Shown piece by piece: positions 1-6,075 of a stretch of 12,182 bases of DNA. The stretch spans positions 6,457 to 18,638 of the forward strand of contig DIHK01000035.1 of the NCBI GenBank assembly GCA_002420115.1, in the 5' to 3' direction. Positions within the stretch are counted from its first letter, which is position 1. Each line of letters begins with the position of its first letter. Source of the stretch: Nitrospira sp. UBA5698 (GTDB lineage: Bacteria; Nitrospirota; Nitrospiria; Nitrospirales; Nitrospiraceae). The position numbers and the translations under genes are program-made. Under the pieces are notes generated by a model. The model did no database searches and was not told where the DNA came from. It saw only the letters and a program-made list of their open reading frames with translations.

Positions 1-1235
1 CCGGTCAATGACGTGAAGGAGGGATTGACCCAGGTAATGCGCCCGATGCGGTCCATGATCATCACGGCATTCGCGGCGGATTCGAGTGCCGTCCCTTGCA
101 GTCGTATTTGCTCTTCCTCCTGGTCCCGTTCCGTCCTGTCCTTGGCGATACAGGCGATCCCCTCGATGAGACCATCTTCTCCCTGCATCACGGCCGCCGA
201 CCACAACAGGGGGAAGGTCCGCCCGTTCTTTGCGAGACAGGTGATCGCCATTTGGTGAACCGCGCCCTGTCGCAGCATATTCTGATAGGTCTCTCCATCC
301 AGCGGGTTGTGATGGGAAGGGAACAGAAGAGCCCCGTCTTGGCCAAGCAGCTCCTGTTCTTCATATCCGAGCAGATTGAGCGCCGCATGGTTGACGCTTC
401 GTATGGTGCCGTCTGGACTAAACACGATGAGGAGGTCGGTCATGGAGCGAATGACGTTGTCGACATAGTTTTTCGACACGGTCGTATGCAAGAGCTGCTC
501 AGTCATGCTGTTGAAGCATTTGGCCAATTCCCCCAACTCATCGGCGCTGGACACGGGCACGGTCGCGTACAGGTCGCCTTCGGCCACTTTCTTCGTGGCC
601 TCGGTGAGGGGAGCAATGACCTGCAAGGATCGTCTGAGCAGGATGATGAAGAGTCCGCTTCCGAGCAGGAGCGTGAACATGCTGGCCCCCACGGTTTGGC
701 TCACCAATTTGCTGAGTCGTTGCTCAAGCGCATCCCGATCCAACAAGATTCTGACCGAGCCGATCGATGACGCCGCGAGGAGGCTGTCCCGTTGTCCCTG
801 GTTGGGAACGTCGACGATGAGTCGTCCGAACTCTGAGACACGGTACCCCTTCCGGAGGGCCACATCTCTTTGCCAGACGTCCCCAAGGTCCGGCAAAATG
901 AGATCTTCCGTGGTAAGTTGAATCCCGGAGAATTCGAGCCACACGTCCTTCGAGGGGCGATACGCAAGAATGGCGACAACATCTTCGCCTTCGCCAAGAG
1001 AATGGAGAAGTGTGGTCAGTCCCTCAATGTCCTGTTCTCTGTAGTGCGTGCGCGCTTGTGATGCAATAGTCTTGGCGAGCGTCTCTCCGCGGATCTTGAA
1101 CTCTTGATACATGGCATTGCGGCTTGAGGTATAGGCGAAGAAGGTCAGGCCACAGACCGCGCCGAAGAAGACGGCAAAAAACAAGGCCATCAGCTTGTGT
1201 GTCAGGGAACGTGTCAACCACCGTCGGATCATCAT
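1..1235 (-). CDS. Membrane sensor protein with HAMP and two PAS domains (C-terminus outside window)
   Basis: Reading leftward from ATG at 1235-1233, one frame stays open to base 1, giving 411 visible residues and no stop; the output domain lies outside the window. TM1 is about residues 13-34. A periplasmic region of about 150 residues follows, then TM2 at about 183-200 and a HAMP linker at about 201-250, with the typical P-L-T-E-A-T and D-E-L-G-E-L-A-K-C-F-N pattern. PAS1 spans about 258-370 (S-P-D-G-T-I, then N-L-L-G-Y-E) and ends in a K-D-R-T-E-R linker. A second PAS begins at about 383 (M-D-R-I-G-R-I-T-W-V-N-P). This architecture is usual for sensor histidine kinases and also occurs in diguanylate cyclases; I cannot tell which. 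It starts 10 nt after the PstS-like gene with no clear ribosome-binding site, suggesting translational coupling and a ligand relationship. ATG at 1232 is an alternative start. Confidence 0.9.
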   Translation of the reverse strand, partial: MMIRRWLTRSLTHKLMALFFAVFFGAVCGLTFFAYTSSRNAMYQEFKIRGETLAKTIASQARTHYREQDIEGLTTLLHSLGEGEDVVAILAYRPSKDVWLEFSGIQLTTEDLILPDLGDVWQRDVALRKGYRVSEFGRLIVDVPNQGQRDSLLAASSIGSVRILLDRDALEQRLSKLVSQTVGASMFTLLLGSGLFIILLRRSLQVIAPLTEATKKVAEGDLYATVPVSSADELGELAKCFNSMTEQLLHTTVSKNYVDNVIRSMTDLLIVFSPDGTIRSVNHAALNLLGYEEQELLGQDGALLFPSHHNPLDGETYQNMLRQGAVHQMAITCLAKNGRTFPLLWSAAVMQGEDGLIEGIACIAKDRTERDQEEEQIRLQGTALESAANAVMIMDRIGRITWVNPSFTSLT

Positions 1236-1245
1236 AGTGATGGCG

Positions 1246-1704
1246 CTATCGACTCTCGATGATAAGCATGATCTTGATCTGACTATCTTTCATTGCCTTG
1301 ACTGCAGAGAGGTTGACGTATCCGATGGCTCCTTCAATGACGCCGACAAAGCGCACAACGGCTTCGTCCGACCGTTCAATCACGCTCTGGACGGGAACGG
1401 GCGTCCCTTGTCGATAGAAGACTTGCTCCGGCTTTGCATTCAGGACACGCAGATAGAACGTCTTCCTCTCTTCGGCTGAGATTTCACGATTGACCAACTT
1501 AATTCGGTCGCCCCCAGGCCAGTGGAGCGTCTCCCCTCGGTACATGCTGGCGACAGTGGTCGTACTCAATGAGGTATTGGGATTATTCTTGTTGGCAATA
1601 ACGGCAAGGGGCTCAGCATGTGCGAGGGCGGTGTAGAGCCAAAGCGCGAGCGTCATTGCCAGCGCCGGTTGCGGGCGCGCTCCTGTACGGGATGGGCGGT
1701 TCAT
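1246..1704 (-). CDS. Solitary PstS-like periplasmic substrate-binding protein
   Basis: 152 aa. Residues 1-30 form a signal peptide (basic N-terminus, hydrophobic core 14-28) with probable cleavage after A-H-A at residue 30. The mature part resembles the C-terminal portion of PstS/PBP-like phosphate-binding proteins: an N-K-N-N-P start, the V-A-S-M-Y-R-G pattern, W-P-G-G-D, N-R-E-I-S-A-E-E-R, and a late G-A-I-G-Y-V motif. At about 120 mature residues it is roughly half a full PstS, which matches the stand-alone single-domain proteins often annotated as phosphate ABC transporter substrate-binding protein. No permease or ATPase gene is nearby. It lies 10 nt after the porin and 10 nt before the sensor gene, so it may deliver a ligand signal to the sensor's periplasmic domain (inference). 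The ligand, phosphate or another oxyanion, cannot be read from the sequence. Confidence 0.85.
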   Translation of the reverse strand: MNRPSRTGARPQPALAMTLALWLYTALAHAEPLAVIANKNNPNTSLSTTTVASMYRGETLHWPGGDRIKLVNREISAEERKTFYLRVLNAKPEQVFYRQGTPVPVQSVIERSDEAVVRFVGVIEGAIGYVNLSAVKAMKDSQIKIMLIIESR

Positions 1705-1714
1705 GGGATAGCCG

Positions 1715-3016
1715 TCAGAAGATCCACGCGATGGATGTCAGAAATCCGTCGGATGGGAACTGATTGAATTGGCCGTTGTTAAACTGATACTCCATCTTGA
1801 ACACGTAATCTTCCACCGGGCGATAGTTGAATCCAATGATCATTTGCTCTCCGGTCAGACTCCCGGTCGGGCTTGCCGCCGTATTCATCTTGGTTCGACC
1901 GTAGAGTCCCACGAGCGCGAAGGTCGGATTGTTGAAGTGGCGTCCCAGGATGGTGGAGTTCAATGCGGAAGGCCAGAACCGATACGTCAGCTGGATATAA
2001 TATCCCCAGAGGCTTGAGAGTGTCGGTGAGCCTTGAATATCAAACCGTGCGAATTCGCTCCTGAGCTGAAAGTTTTCCCATATCTTCACATTGCGAGGCT
2101 TGAATTCGGTGTCGAAGGCGATACCAGTGATCAGGTCCTGGGAGCCGGTCTTGTAGTCTCCACGGTATCCTGAAAGTCCTACTTCATACTGATCAAAGAA
2201 TTTTAGGGTTGCGCGTCCGACGACGGCCTTGTCGCCGTTATTGTCTGAGCGTAATCCTGTTCGCGCACTTTGCAGGCCTGGGGCAGGAATGTTGCCTGGT
2301 GTGGCCATAAACTTATCCGTGAGTCCGTTGATCACCTGCACTTCGTAGGTCGCTTTGACGTTATCTGAGATCGGTATGAGTCCAAAGGCGCTGAATCCCA
2401 AATCGCCCCAGGTGGTGGGGGTCACGAGGCGTGCCACCGAAGGCGGGCGTATGAGATCCCTGCGTGGGTCAAAGTGATCAAGATTAAACTTGCCGAACGG
2501 GATCAGCAACACTCCGGCACGAACATTGAAAGCCTGAGTTAGGAGCAGATCGACGTAGGCCTGTTCCGCATCCGCGGTTCCATTGGGAAGTCCCAGATCA
2601 ATTTCGGTGTAGACGCGAATCCGGTCGTGAAACTGGCCTGAAATCAAGACTTCGAAGTTGCCGTCATGGGTCGACCGTCGATCCTGAAAACTTTCAAACC
2701 ACACGGCCCCATAGGCACCGACACGGATGTTTTGGGCCAGTTCATCCGACAGGCTGCTCTGTCGTTGTTCCACGACTCCAAGGCGGTCTTTCAGATCGGC
2801 GAGTTCCTTACGGTGGTGCTCTTCTATCTGGTGGAGCTGCTTTTTCAGTTGTTCGACCGTATCGTCTCTCTCACTCTTGGACGGCACGTGGGCGGTTTGG
2901 GCGAGGAGCAGGTTCGGGATCAGCGCACAGAGAAGGAGCGTGACCAATGCCACGATACCGTGTACGGGGCTGCGGCGAGCAGGGGATCGCTGAAACTTTG
3001 GTCGGTGTTGTGTCAT
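1715..3016 (-). CDS. Outer-membrane porin with N-terminal coiled coil
   Basis: 433 aa. A long signal peptide has its hydrophobic core at about 20-38 and probable cleavage near A-Q at 39-40. A charged heptad-like coiled coil covers about 48-93. From about residue 97 the protein is a beta-barrel: alternating aromatic/polar strands, many G-x-Y/F turns, and a C-terminal W-I-F ending in Phe, the usual OMP assembly signal. The motif G-V-L-L-I-P-F-G-K-F-N near residue 170 is typical of phosphate-selective OprO/OprP-type and related porins. The start is supported by G-G-G-A-G-A five bases upstream of the ATG. It begins 16 nt after the lipoprotein and precedes the PstS-like protein by 10 nt, so all are probably co-transcribed. 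The barrel fold is secure; substrate specificity is not. The coiled coil may anchor it to peptidoglycan or mediate trimerisation. Confidence 0.88.
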   Translation of the reverse strand: MTQHRPKFQRSPARRSPVHGIVALVTLLLCALIPNLLLAQTAHVPSKSERDDTVEQLKKQLHQIEEHHRKELADLKDRLGVVEQRQSSLSDELAQNIRVGAYGAVWFESFQDRRSTHDGNFEVLISGQFHDRIRVYTEIDLGLPNGTADAEQAYVDLLLTQAFNVRAGVLLIPFGKFNLDHFDPRRDLIRPPSVARLVTPTTWGDLGFSAFGLIPISDNVKATYEVQVINGLTDKFMATPGNIPAPGLQSARTGLRSDNNGDKAVVGRATLKFFDQYEVGLSGYRGDYKTGSQDLITGIAFDTEFKPRNVKIWENFQLRSEFARFDIQGSPTLSSLWGYYIQLTYRFWPSALNSTILGRHFNNPTFALVGLYGRTKMNTAASPTGSLTGEQMIIGFNYRPVEDYVFKMEYQFNNGQFNQFPSDGFLTSIAWIF

Positions 3017-3032
3017 GGTCTCTCCCGATCCT

Positions 3033-3635
3033 TTACCGGAGGGGAGAGATGATCCAGTTCGTCATCTCGCCTTTCCCATTGAGGTGGCGTGCATACAGTC
3101 GCTGATTGCCGGTTGGCCGAAGCTTCCAGTTGGACACCGGTTGTTGATACGAGGTTTGCTCTCCTTCGTATCGAGGCCGTTGTAAGTGTTCAATAATAAG
3201 ATGCACCTCACCGTCGAGCACAAACACGAAACCCGTCGTCAGCCGATCCGGCTTCTCCACATCGGCAATGGTGAAGGCAGAGACGCGTTCTGGAGGGGCA
3301 AGGCTCAACGCTTTGGATAACTCTGGTGCCAACCGCTTTGCTTGAGGCTTTGTGAACACGCTCCGAGGGCGAGCGGTGGCCAACGGTAGCAACGTGCCCG
3401 CATCATAGGTGAGAGACTCCAGGATATCGATGACCGCTTCAGGTGGTATTGTGTAGGGGTGGTGAACCGGCATGATCGATGGGTACCCTGCGGGGAGTTC
3501 GCGAATCACGACCGAGAGTGTGTCGGATTGATGAATCACAAGGTCGGGCCGCGACTTGCAAGATGGCAGGCTCACAAGTGCCAGGAATACGGACAAGATG
3601 ACGTTCCCCGATCTGGTCATATTCCGTTTGACCAT
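3033..3635 (-). CDS. Small predicted lipoprotein, first gene of the porin/sensor operon
   Basis: 200 aa from ATG at 3635-3633. This start is chosen over much longer upstream extensions because AAGGAG lies 6 nt ahead of it and because the N-terminus is a lipoprotein signal: basic M-V-K-R-N, hydrophobic residues 11-23, lipobox L-P-S-C with the lipidated Cys at 26. The proline at -2 is unusual but tolerated. The mature part has no family I recognise. It contains a P-P-E-A-V-I-D-I-L-E-S-L stretch, a beta-rich F-V-F-V-L-D-G-E-V-H-L-I-I-E segment, and ends 16 nt before the porin gene. The frame remains open far upstream (to 4280), but that part looks non-coding. A periplasmic accessory role to the porin is inferred from position only. 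Confidence 0.8.
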   Translation of the reverse strand: MVKRNMTRSGNVILSVFLALVSLPSCKSRPDLVIHQSDTLSVVIRELPAGYPSIMPVHHPYTIPPEAVIDILESLTYDAGTLLPLATARPRSVFTKPQAKRLAPELSKALSLAPPERVSAFTIADVEKPDRLTTGFVFVLDGEVHLIIEHLQRPRYEGEQTSYQQPVSNWKLRPTGNQRLYARHLNGKGEMTNWIISPLR

Positions 3636-3652
3636 CACCCGCTCCTTCGAAC
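3633..3652 (-). promoter_or_regulatory. Shine-Dalgarno site fixing the lipoprotein start
   Basis: On the minus strand AAGGAG is followed by CGGGTG and then ATG at 3635. This is a near-perfect anti-16S complement at good spacing. It decides between this internal ATG and upstream in-frame starts of a 415-codon open frame. Confidence 0.75.
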
Positions 3653-4043
3653 CGGCAGATGTTTCTAGGTGTTCCTTGGCTGATTCCCTTTTGACGAAGC
3701 AGGCGAGCCTTTGTAAACGCCAGGAGATGTCTTTTAATCGGAATGACCCACAATAAACAAGGCTTAGTAAAAAGACGGTATTGTGAGAAATCGTGTTGTA
3801 CGTGGCATTGAGTACGAGCAACTTAGGAATACAATGAACGTGATGGCTGCCAGTGGATTGATCAACCTCGTGCTGTTTTCCAACTGGATCGGTGCGCATG
3901 GTGTGCGATCTGCCTCGGGAAGCCGCTTCGGCAAGGCGGGGAACGCCGCTGGCGGCCTTTGTCACCCGTCTGCTCGGGAATGACCCCGTCGATGTTTCTT
4001 CATACTGTACGGGAGGTGTTCGATTCGTGGAGGGGGTAGGCTC
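3636..4043. other. Intergenic region with GC-rich dyads, no confident gene
   Basis: About 400 bases separate the leftward lipoprotein operon from the first possible rightward ORF. I find no protein with family features on either strand. The frame leftward of the lipoprotein gene is open throughout, but its translation looks like random sequence (rich in Ser, Thr, Arg, His, no domains). A GC-rich cluster at 3921-3957 holds three short hairpins. The strand otherwise contains AT-richer patches (3730-3785) where the leftward promoter would be expected, but I see no -35/-10 pair good enough to call. Confidence 0.5.
3921..3957. repeat. Cluster of three short GC-rich dyads (REP-like)
   Basis: GCCG-CTT-CGGC at 3922-3932, GGCG-GGGAA-CGCC at 3935-3947 and GCCGC-TG-GCGGC at 3945-3956 lie side by side, the last two overlapping. 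Dense GC-rich dyads in an intergenic space are typical of REP or other small dispersed elements, but no second copy is present in this window, so repeat status is a guess. They could also form a transcript structure. Confidence 0.35.
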
Positions 4044-4259
4044 GTGGAACGTGATTGTTCTATCATGAGACAACAAGGCGTCAATCAGTCGCAGCTGTTT
4101 GACTCGTGCTTCTTGTTTGGAAGAAGATATGCGTATCTTGAGGAAGCAATCATGTTGGGGTGCCGCCAATTCCCCTTGCGTGCACGGAATAGGGCATGTT
4201 ATGCAAGTATATGGGACGACAGTATGAATGAGTACATCGGGAGGGAGATGGTCCAATGA
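4044..4259 (+). CDS. Doubtful 71-aa ORF upstream of the RHH protein
   Basis: GTG start at 4044 is preceded by GGAGGGGG (4029-4036) with a 7-nt spacer, one of the strongest Shine-Dalgarno sites in the window. The ORF ends in TGA overlapping the next start as ATGA (4256-4259), the usual sign of translational coupling. Against it, the protein is rich in Cys, Met, Arg and Tyr, has no recognisable domain, no signal sequence and no clear hydrophobic segment. It may be a real small partner of the RHH protein, a leader ORF that couples its translation, or chance. I do not assign a function. Confidence 0.3.
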   Translation: MERDCSIMRQQGVNQSQLFDSCFLFGRRYAYLEEAIMLGCRQFPLRARNRACYASIWDDSMNEYIGREMVQ

Positions 4260-4483
4260 AGCGGGAACAGCAAATGACAAAACGTAAGGAGAGGGTCACG
4301 CTATCGCTCTCCGCCGACATGGTCGAACGGTTGCGAACCGTCGTGTATTGGAGTCCGAAGTTGACACTGACAGGTGTCGTCGAATCTGCGATTCAAGCCT
4401 CGCTCGCAAAGCTTGAAAAGGGAAAACGCTTCAAGAAGCGAAAAGGGAAACTCCCGGTCGGACGCCCACGCAAAAATCAATAG
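4256..4483 (+). CDS. Small ribbon-helix-helix-like DNA-binding protein with AT-hook-like tail
   Basis: 75 aa. Residues 12-17 (E-R-V-T-L-S) form a short beta-strand with alternating residues, followed by a helix (S-A-D-M-V-E-R-L-R, 19-27) and a second helix (T-G-V-V-E-S-A-I-Q-A-S-L-A-K-L-E, 39-54). This is the order of CopG/Arc/MetJ ribbon-helix-helix repressors. The lysine-rich tail (55-75) ends in G-R-P-R-K, the core of an AT-hook. Similar short RHH proteins with a G-R-P tail occur in plasmid and integrative-element partition or transfer regions as far as I recall; that is memory, not a search. GGGAGGGAG (4239-4247) lies 8 nt before the chosen ATG. A later ATG at 4274 has a weaker site. Probable role: transcriptional regulator or accessory DNA-binding protein; target unknown. 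Confidence 0.75.
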   Translation: MKREQQMTKRKERVTLSLSADMVERLRTVVYWSPKLTLTGVVESAIQASLAKLEKGKRFKKRKGKLPVGRPRKNQ

Positions 4484-4526
4484 GTCTGATCATTCAGCCG
4501 ACCAGGCGTAGGACTGGGTTGTCCGA

Positions 4527-4607
4527 GACAGTTGAGACCGGGTGTCGGCCTGCGTGGGTTAAGGTCACCCGATAATCTCGGTCTTCCTGTCGCCGTCGGG
4601 AACTGTC
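4527..4607. repeat. Nested inverted repeats downstream of the RHH gene
   Basis: Three perfect arms nest symmetrically: GACAGTT 4527-4533 with AACTGTC 4601-4607, AGACCG 4535-4540 with CGGTCT 4579-4584, and CGGGTG 4539-4544 with CACCCG 4566-4571 (the second and third overlap by two bases, so both cannot be fully formed at once). No T-run follows on either strand, so it is not a classical terminator. It may be an RNA structure in the leader of the rightward operon or an operator-like dyad. Confidence 0.4.
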
Positions 4608-4714
4608 CAATCGGTTGATGTCTGCTTTTGTCCTCCCTCCTCCGAGGACGATTCTTCTGGTCATATTCTTAAGTTTTCTCGCCCGTTGTTCAGCTTTTCC
4701 CTACAATTGAACAC
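4608..4714. other. Upstream region of the FAH/GH3 operon, no secure promoter
   Basis: The 107 bases before the GTG start at 4715 are pyrimidine-rich. TACAAT at 4702-4707 is a fair -10 hexamer and would place transcription start almost at the GTG, but there is no good -35 at 17 nt (TTCTCG at 4676-4681 is the nearest). The TTGTTC at 4686-4691 is too close. Confidence 0.25.
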
Positions 4715-5197
4715 GTGGTTGCTGAAGCGACACTTCTACCATCCTTCCGCCATCGGTGTGTCGTGGTCTTGAGCGGTTTGCTGCTGATGTTTTCCCTACG
4801 AGTCTTTGCGCAACTGCTGCAAGCCTGGTTTCCCGTGGAGGCCCTGCCCCCGTTTGAGGCCTGGGCAAGCGGGGCACTGCCGTATTGGGTGTTGGTCATA
4901 TGTCAGGTCCTCATCATCATCGCTTGCGCTCGTGTGATCTGGCGGCTGCATGTGGGTTTGATCGTGCCTTCTGCAACTACGGGGAAGGTTCTTCTCATCC
5001 TGGGCTCCATCTATTTTGGTCTGATGTGTCTTCGGCTGATCATCGGCCTGACTGTGGCGACGGATCACTACTGGTTTAGTGCGAGACTTCCCACGTTCTT
5101 TCACTTGGTGCTGGCTGGTTTCGTACTTGTCTACGGCTGGTTTCATGTCCGGGGTTTCCATGCGTCGCAGTCGCCACACCTGGAGCAGACGGCATGA
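4715..5197 (+). CDS. Four-helix integral membrane protein of unknown function
   Basis: 160 aa, GTG start. Four hydrophobic segments lie at about residues 14-37, 55-76, 89-111 and 122-146, with charged residues mainly at the ends (R-L-H after TM2, H-V-R after TM4), so this is an inner-membrane protein with almost no soluble domain. I recognise no family. No Shine-Dalgarno sequence precedes the GTG; a TACAAT hexamer 8 bases upstream allows a leaderless transcript, and ATG at 4787 (residue 25) is an alternative start that would truncate TM1. The stop overlaps the start of the hydroxylase gene (ATGA at 5194), so the two are probably translated together and may act as a complex in the membrane, for example as subunit or electron-supply partner of the di-iron enzyme (inference). 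Confidence 0.75.
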   Translation: MVAEATLLPSFRHRCVVVLSGLLLMFSLRVFAQLLQAWFPVEALPPFEAWASGALPYWVLVICQVLIIIACARVIWRLHVGLIVPSATTGKVLLILGSIYFGLMCLRLIIGLTVATDHYWFSARLPTFFHLVLAGFVLVYGWFHVRGFHASQSPHLEQTA

Positions 5198-6069
5198 AAC
5201 GGATCGTTCAATATGCGGCCTATCCTGTCATCCTGCTCGGTAGTGTGTGGGGCAATCTGCGTCTCATGGAGGCAGGAGCGGGATTTCTGCTCTCGACCTA
5301 TCTGCCTGTTACTCTTGGTTCATTGCTGATCATCTGGCTTGAGTTGCAGTTGCCCTATCGCGCTTCCTGGAAACCCTCTGGGAAGGACGTGGTGGAAGAT
5401 TCGGCATTTCTCGCCTTGGTGCATGTCCTGTGGCCGAAACTGCTCGCAATGGGGGTCGCCTTCCTGTTGTTCGACATCTGGAACGGGCAAGACTGGCCGA
5501 CGTCTGCATGGTGGCCTCGCGAATGGCCTGTCCCGATGCAGGCCATCATGATGGCACTCATGGTTGACAGCACGCGGTATTGGTTGCATCGTCTTAGTCA
5601 TGAATGGGGACCCCTGTGGCGCTTTCACGCTGTGCACCATTCACCGCATCGGCTCTACACGTTGAACGTCGGCCGTTTTCATCCCGTCGACAAAGGGCTG
5701 CAATTTCTGCTCGACTCGCTGCCGTTCATTCTCATGGGGGTGTCGCCGACGGTCCTCAGTCTGTATTTCGTGTTCTACGCCGTGAATGGGTTCTTTCAAC
5801 ATTCCAATGTCGACGTCAAATTGGGCTGGCTCAACTATCTGATGAGTGGTCCCGAGTTGCATCGTTGGCACCACTCGATGTGGGCACAGGAATCCAATAA
5901 TAATTACGGCAATCATCTCATTATCTGGGATTGGCTCTTCGGGACTCGCTATCTGCCTTCGGATCGTGAGGTCGAGGCCCTGGGGCTCGTCAACCGCCGG
6001 TACCCCACTGGGTTCATGCAACAGATGGCGGCCCCGTTTCATTCTGGGCTGGACAAGACGGCAGCGTGA
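5194..6069 (+). CDS. Fatty acid hydroxylase / sterol desaturase family membrane di-iron enzyme
   Basis: 291 aa. The family signature is complete: H-x3-H at 132-136, H-x2-H-H at 145-149, and H-x2-H-H at 223-227, with further conserved-looking His at 163, 203 and 241. These histidines bind a di-iron centre that uses O2 to hydroxylate or desaturate lipid-like substrates. Hydrophobic segments at about 8-24, 31-52, 70-95, 112-128 and 172-200 make it polytopic, with the His boxes facing the cytoplasm in known members. GGAG at 5182-5185 lies 8 nt before the ATG, inside the upstream gene, and start and stop overlap as ATGA. Substrate cannot be read from sequence; the family acts on fatty acids, sterols, carotenoids and alkylglycerols. 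The GH3 gene follows after 6 nt, suggesting that the hydroxylated product is an acid or is conjugated later. Confidence 0.92.
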   Translation: MKRIVQYAAYPVILLGSVWGNLRLMEAGAGFLLSTYLPVTLGSLLIIWLELQLPYRASWKPSGKDVVEDSAFLALVHVLWPKLLAMGVAFLLFDIWNGQDWPTSAWWPREWPVPMQAIMMALMVDSTRYWLHRLSHEWGPLWRFHAVHHSPHRLYTLNVGRFHPVDKGLQFLLDSLPFILMGVSPTVLSLYFVFYAVNGFFQHSNVDVKLGWLNYLMSGPELHRWHHSMWAQESNNNYGNHLIIWDWLFGTRYLPSDREVEALGLVNRRYPTGFMQQMAAPFHSGLDKTAA

Positions 6070-6075
6070 TTCTGT

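Noticed and set aside
96..770. Plus-strand 224-aa ORF
   Set aside because: It lies opposite the sensor gene, whose minus-strand frame is open through the whole stretch and has TM, HAMP and PAS features. The plus-strand translation has none.
3700..3730. Sigma-54-like TGGCGT...GGC on the minus strand
   Set aside because: The spacing between the GG and GC elements is off by one and the flanking bases do not match.
4176..4204. TTGCGT / TTATGC as a promoter for the RHH gene
   Set aside because: The -10 matches too few consensus bases; no better pair was found.
3636..4280. Long N-terminal extension of the lipoprotein
   Set aside because: The internal ATG has AAGGAG at 6 nt and a lipoprotein signal peptide, which only works at an N-terminus. 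The stop-free frame is listed separately as a finding.
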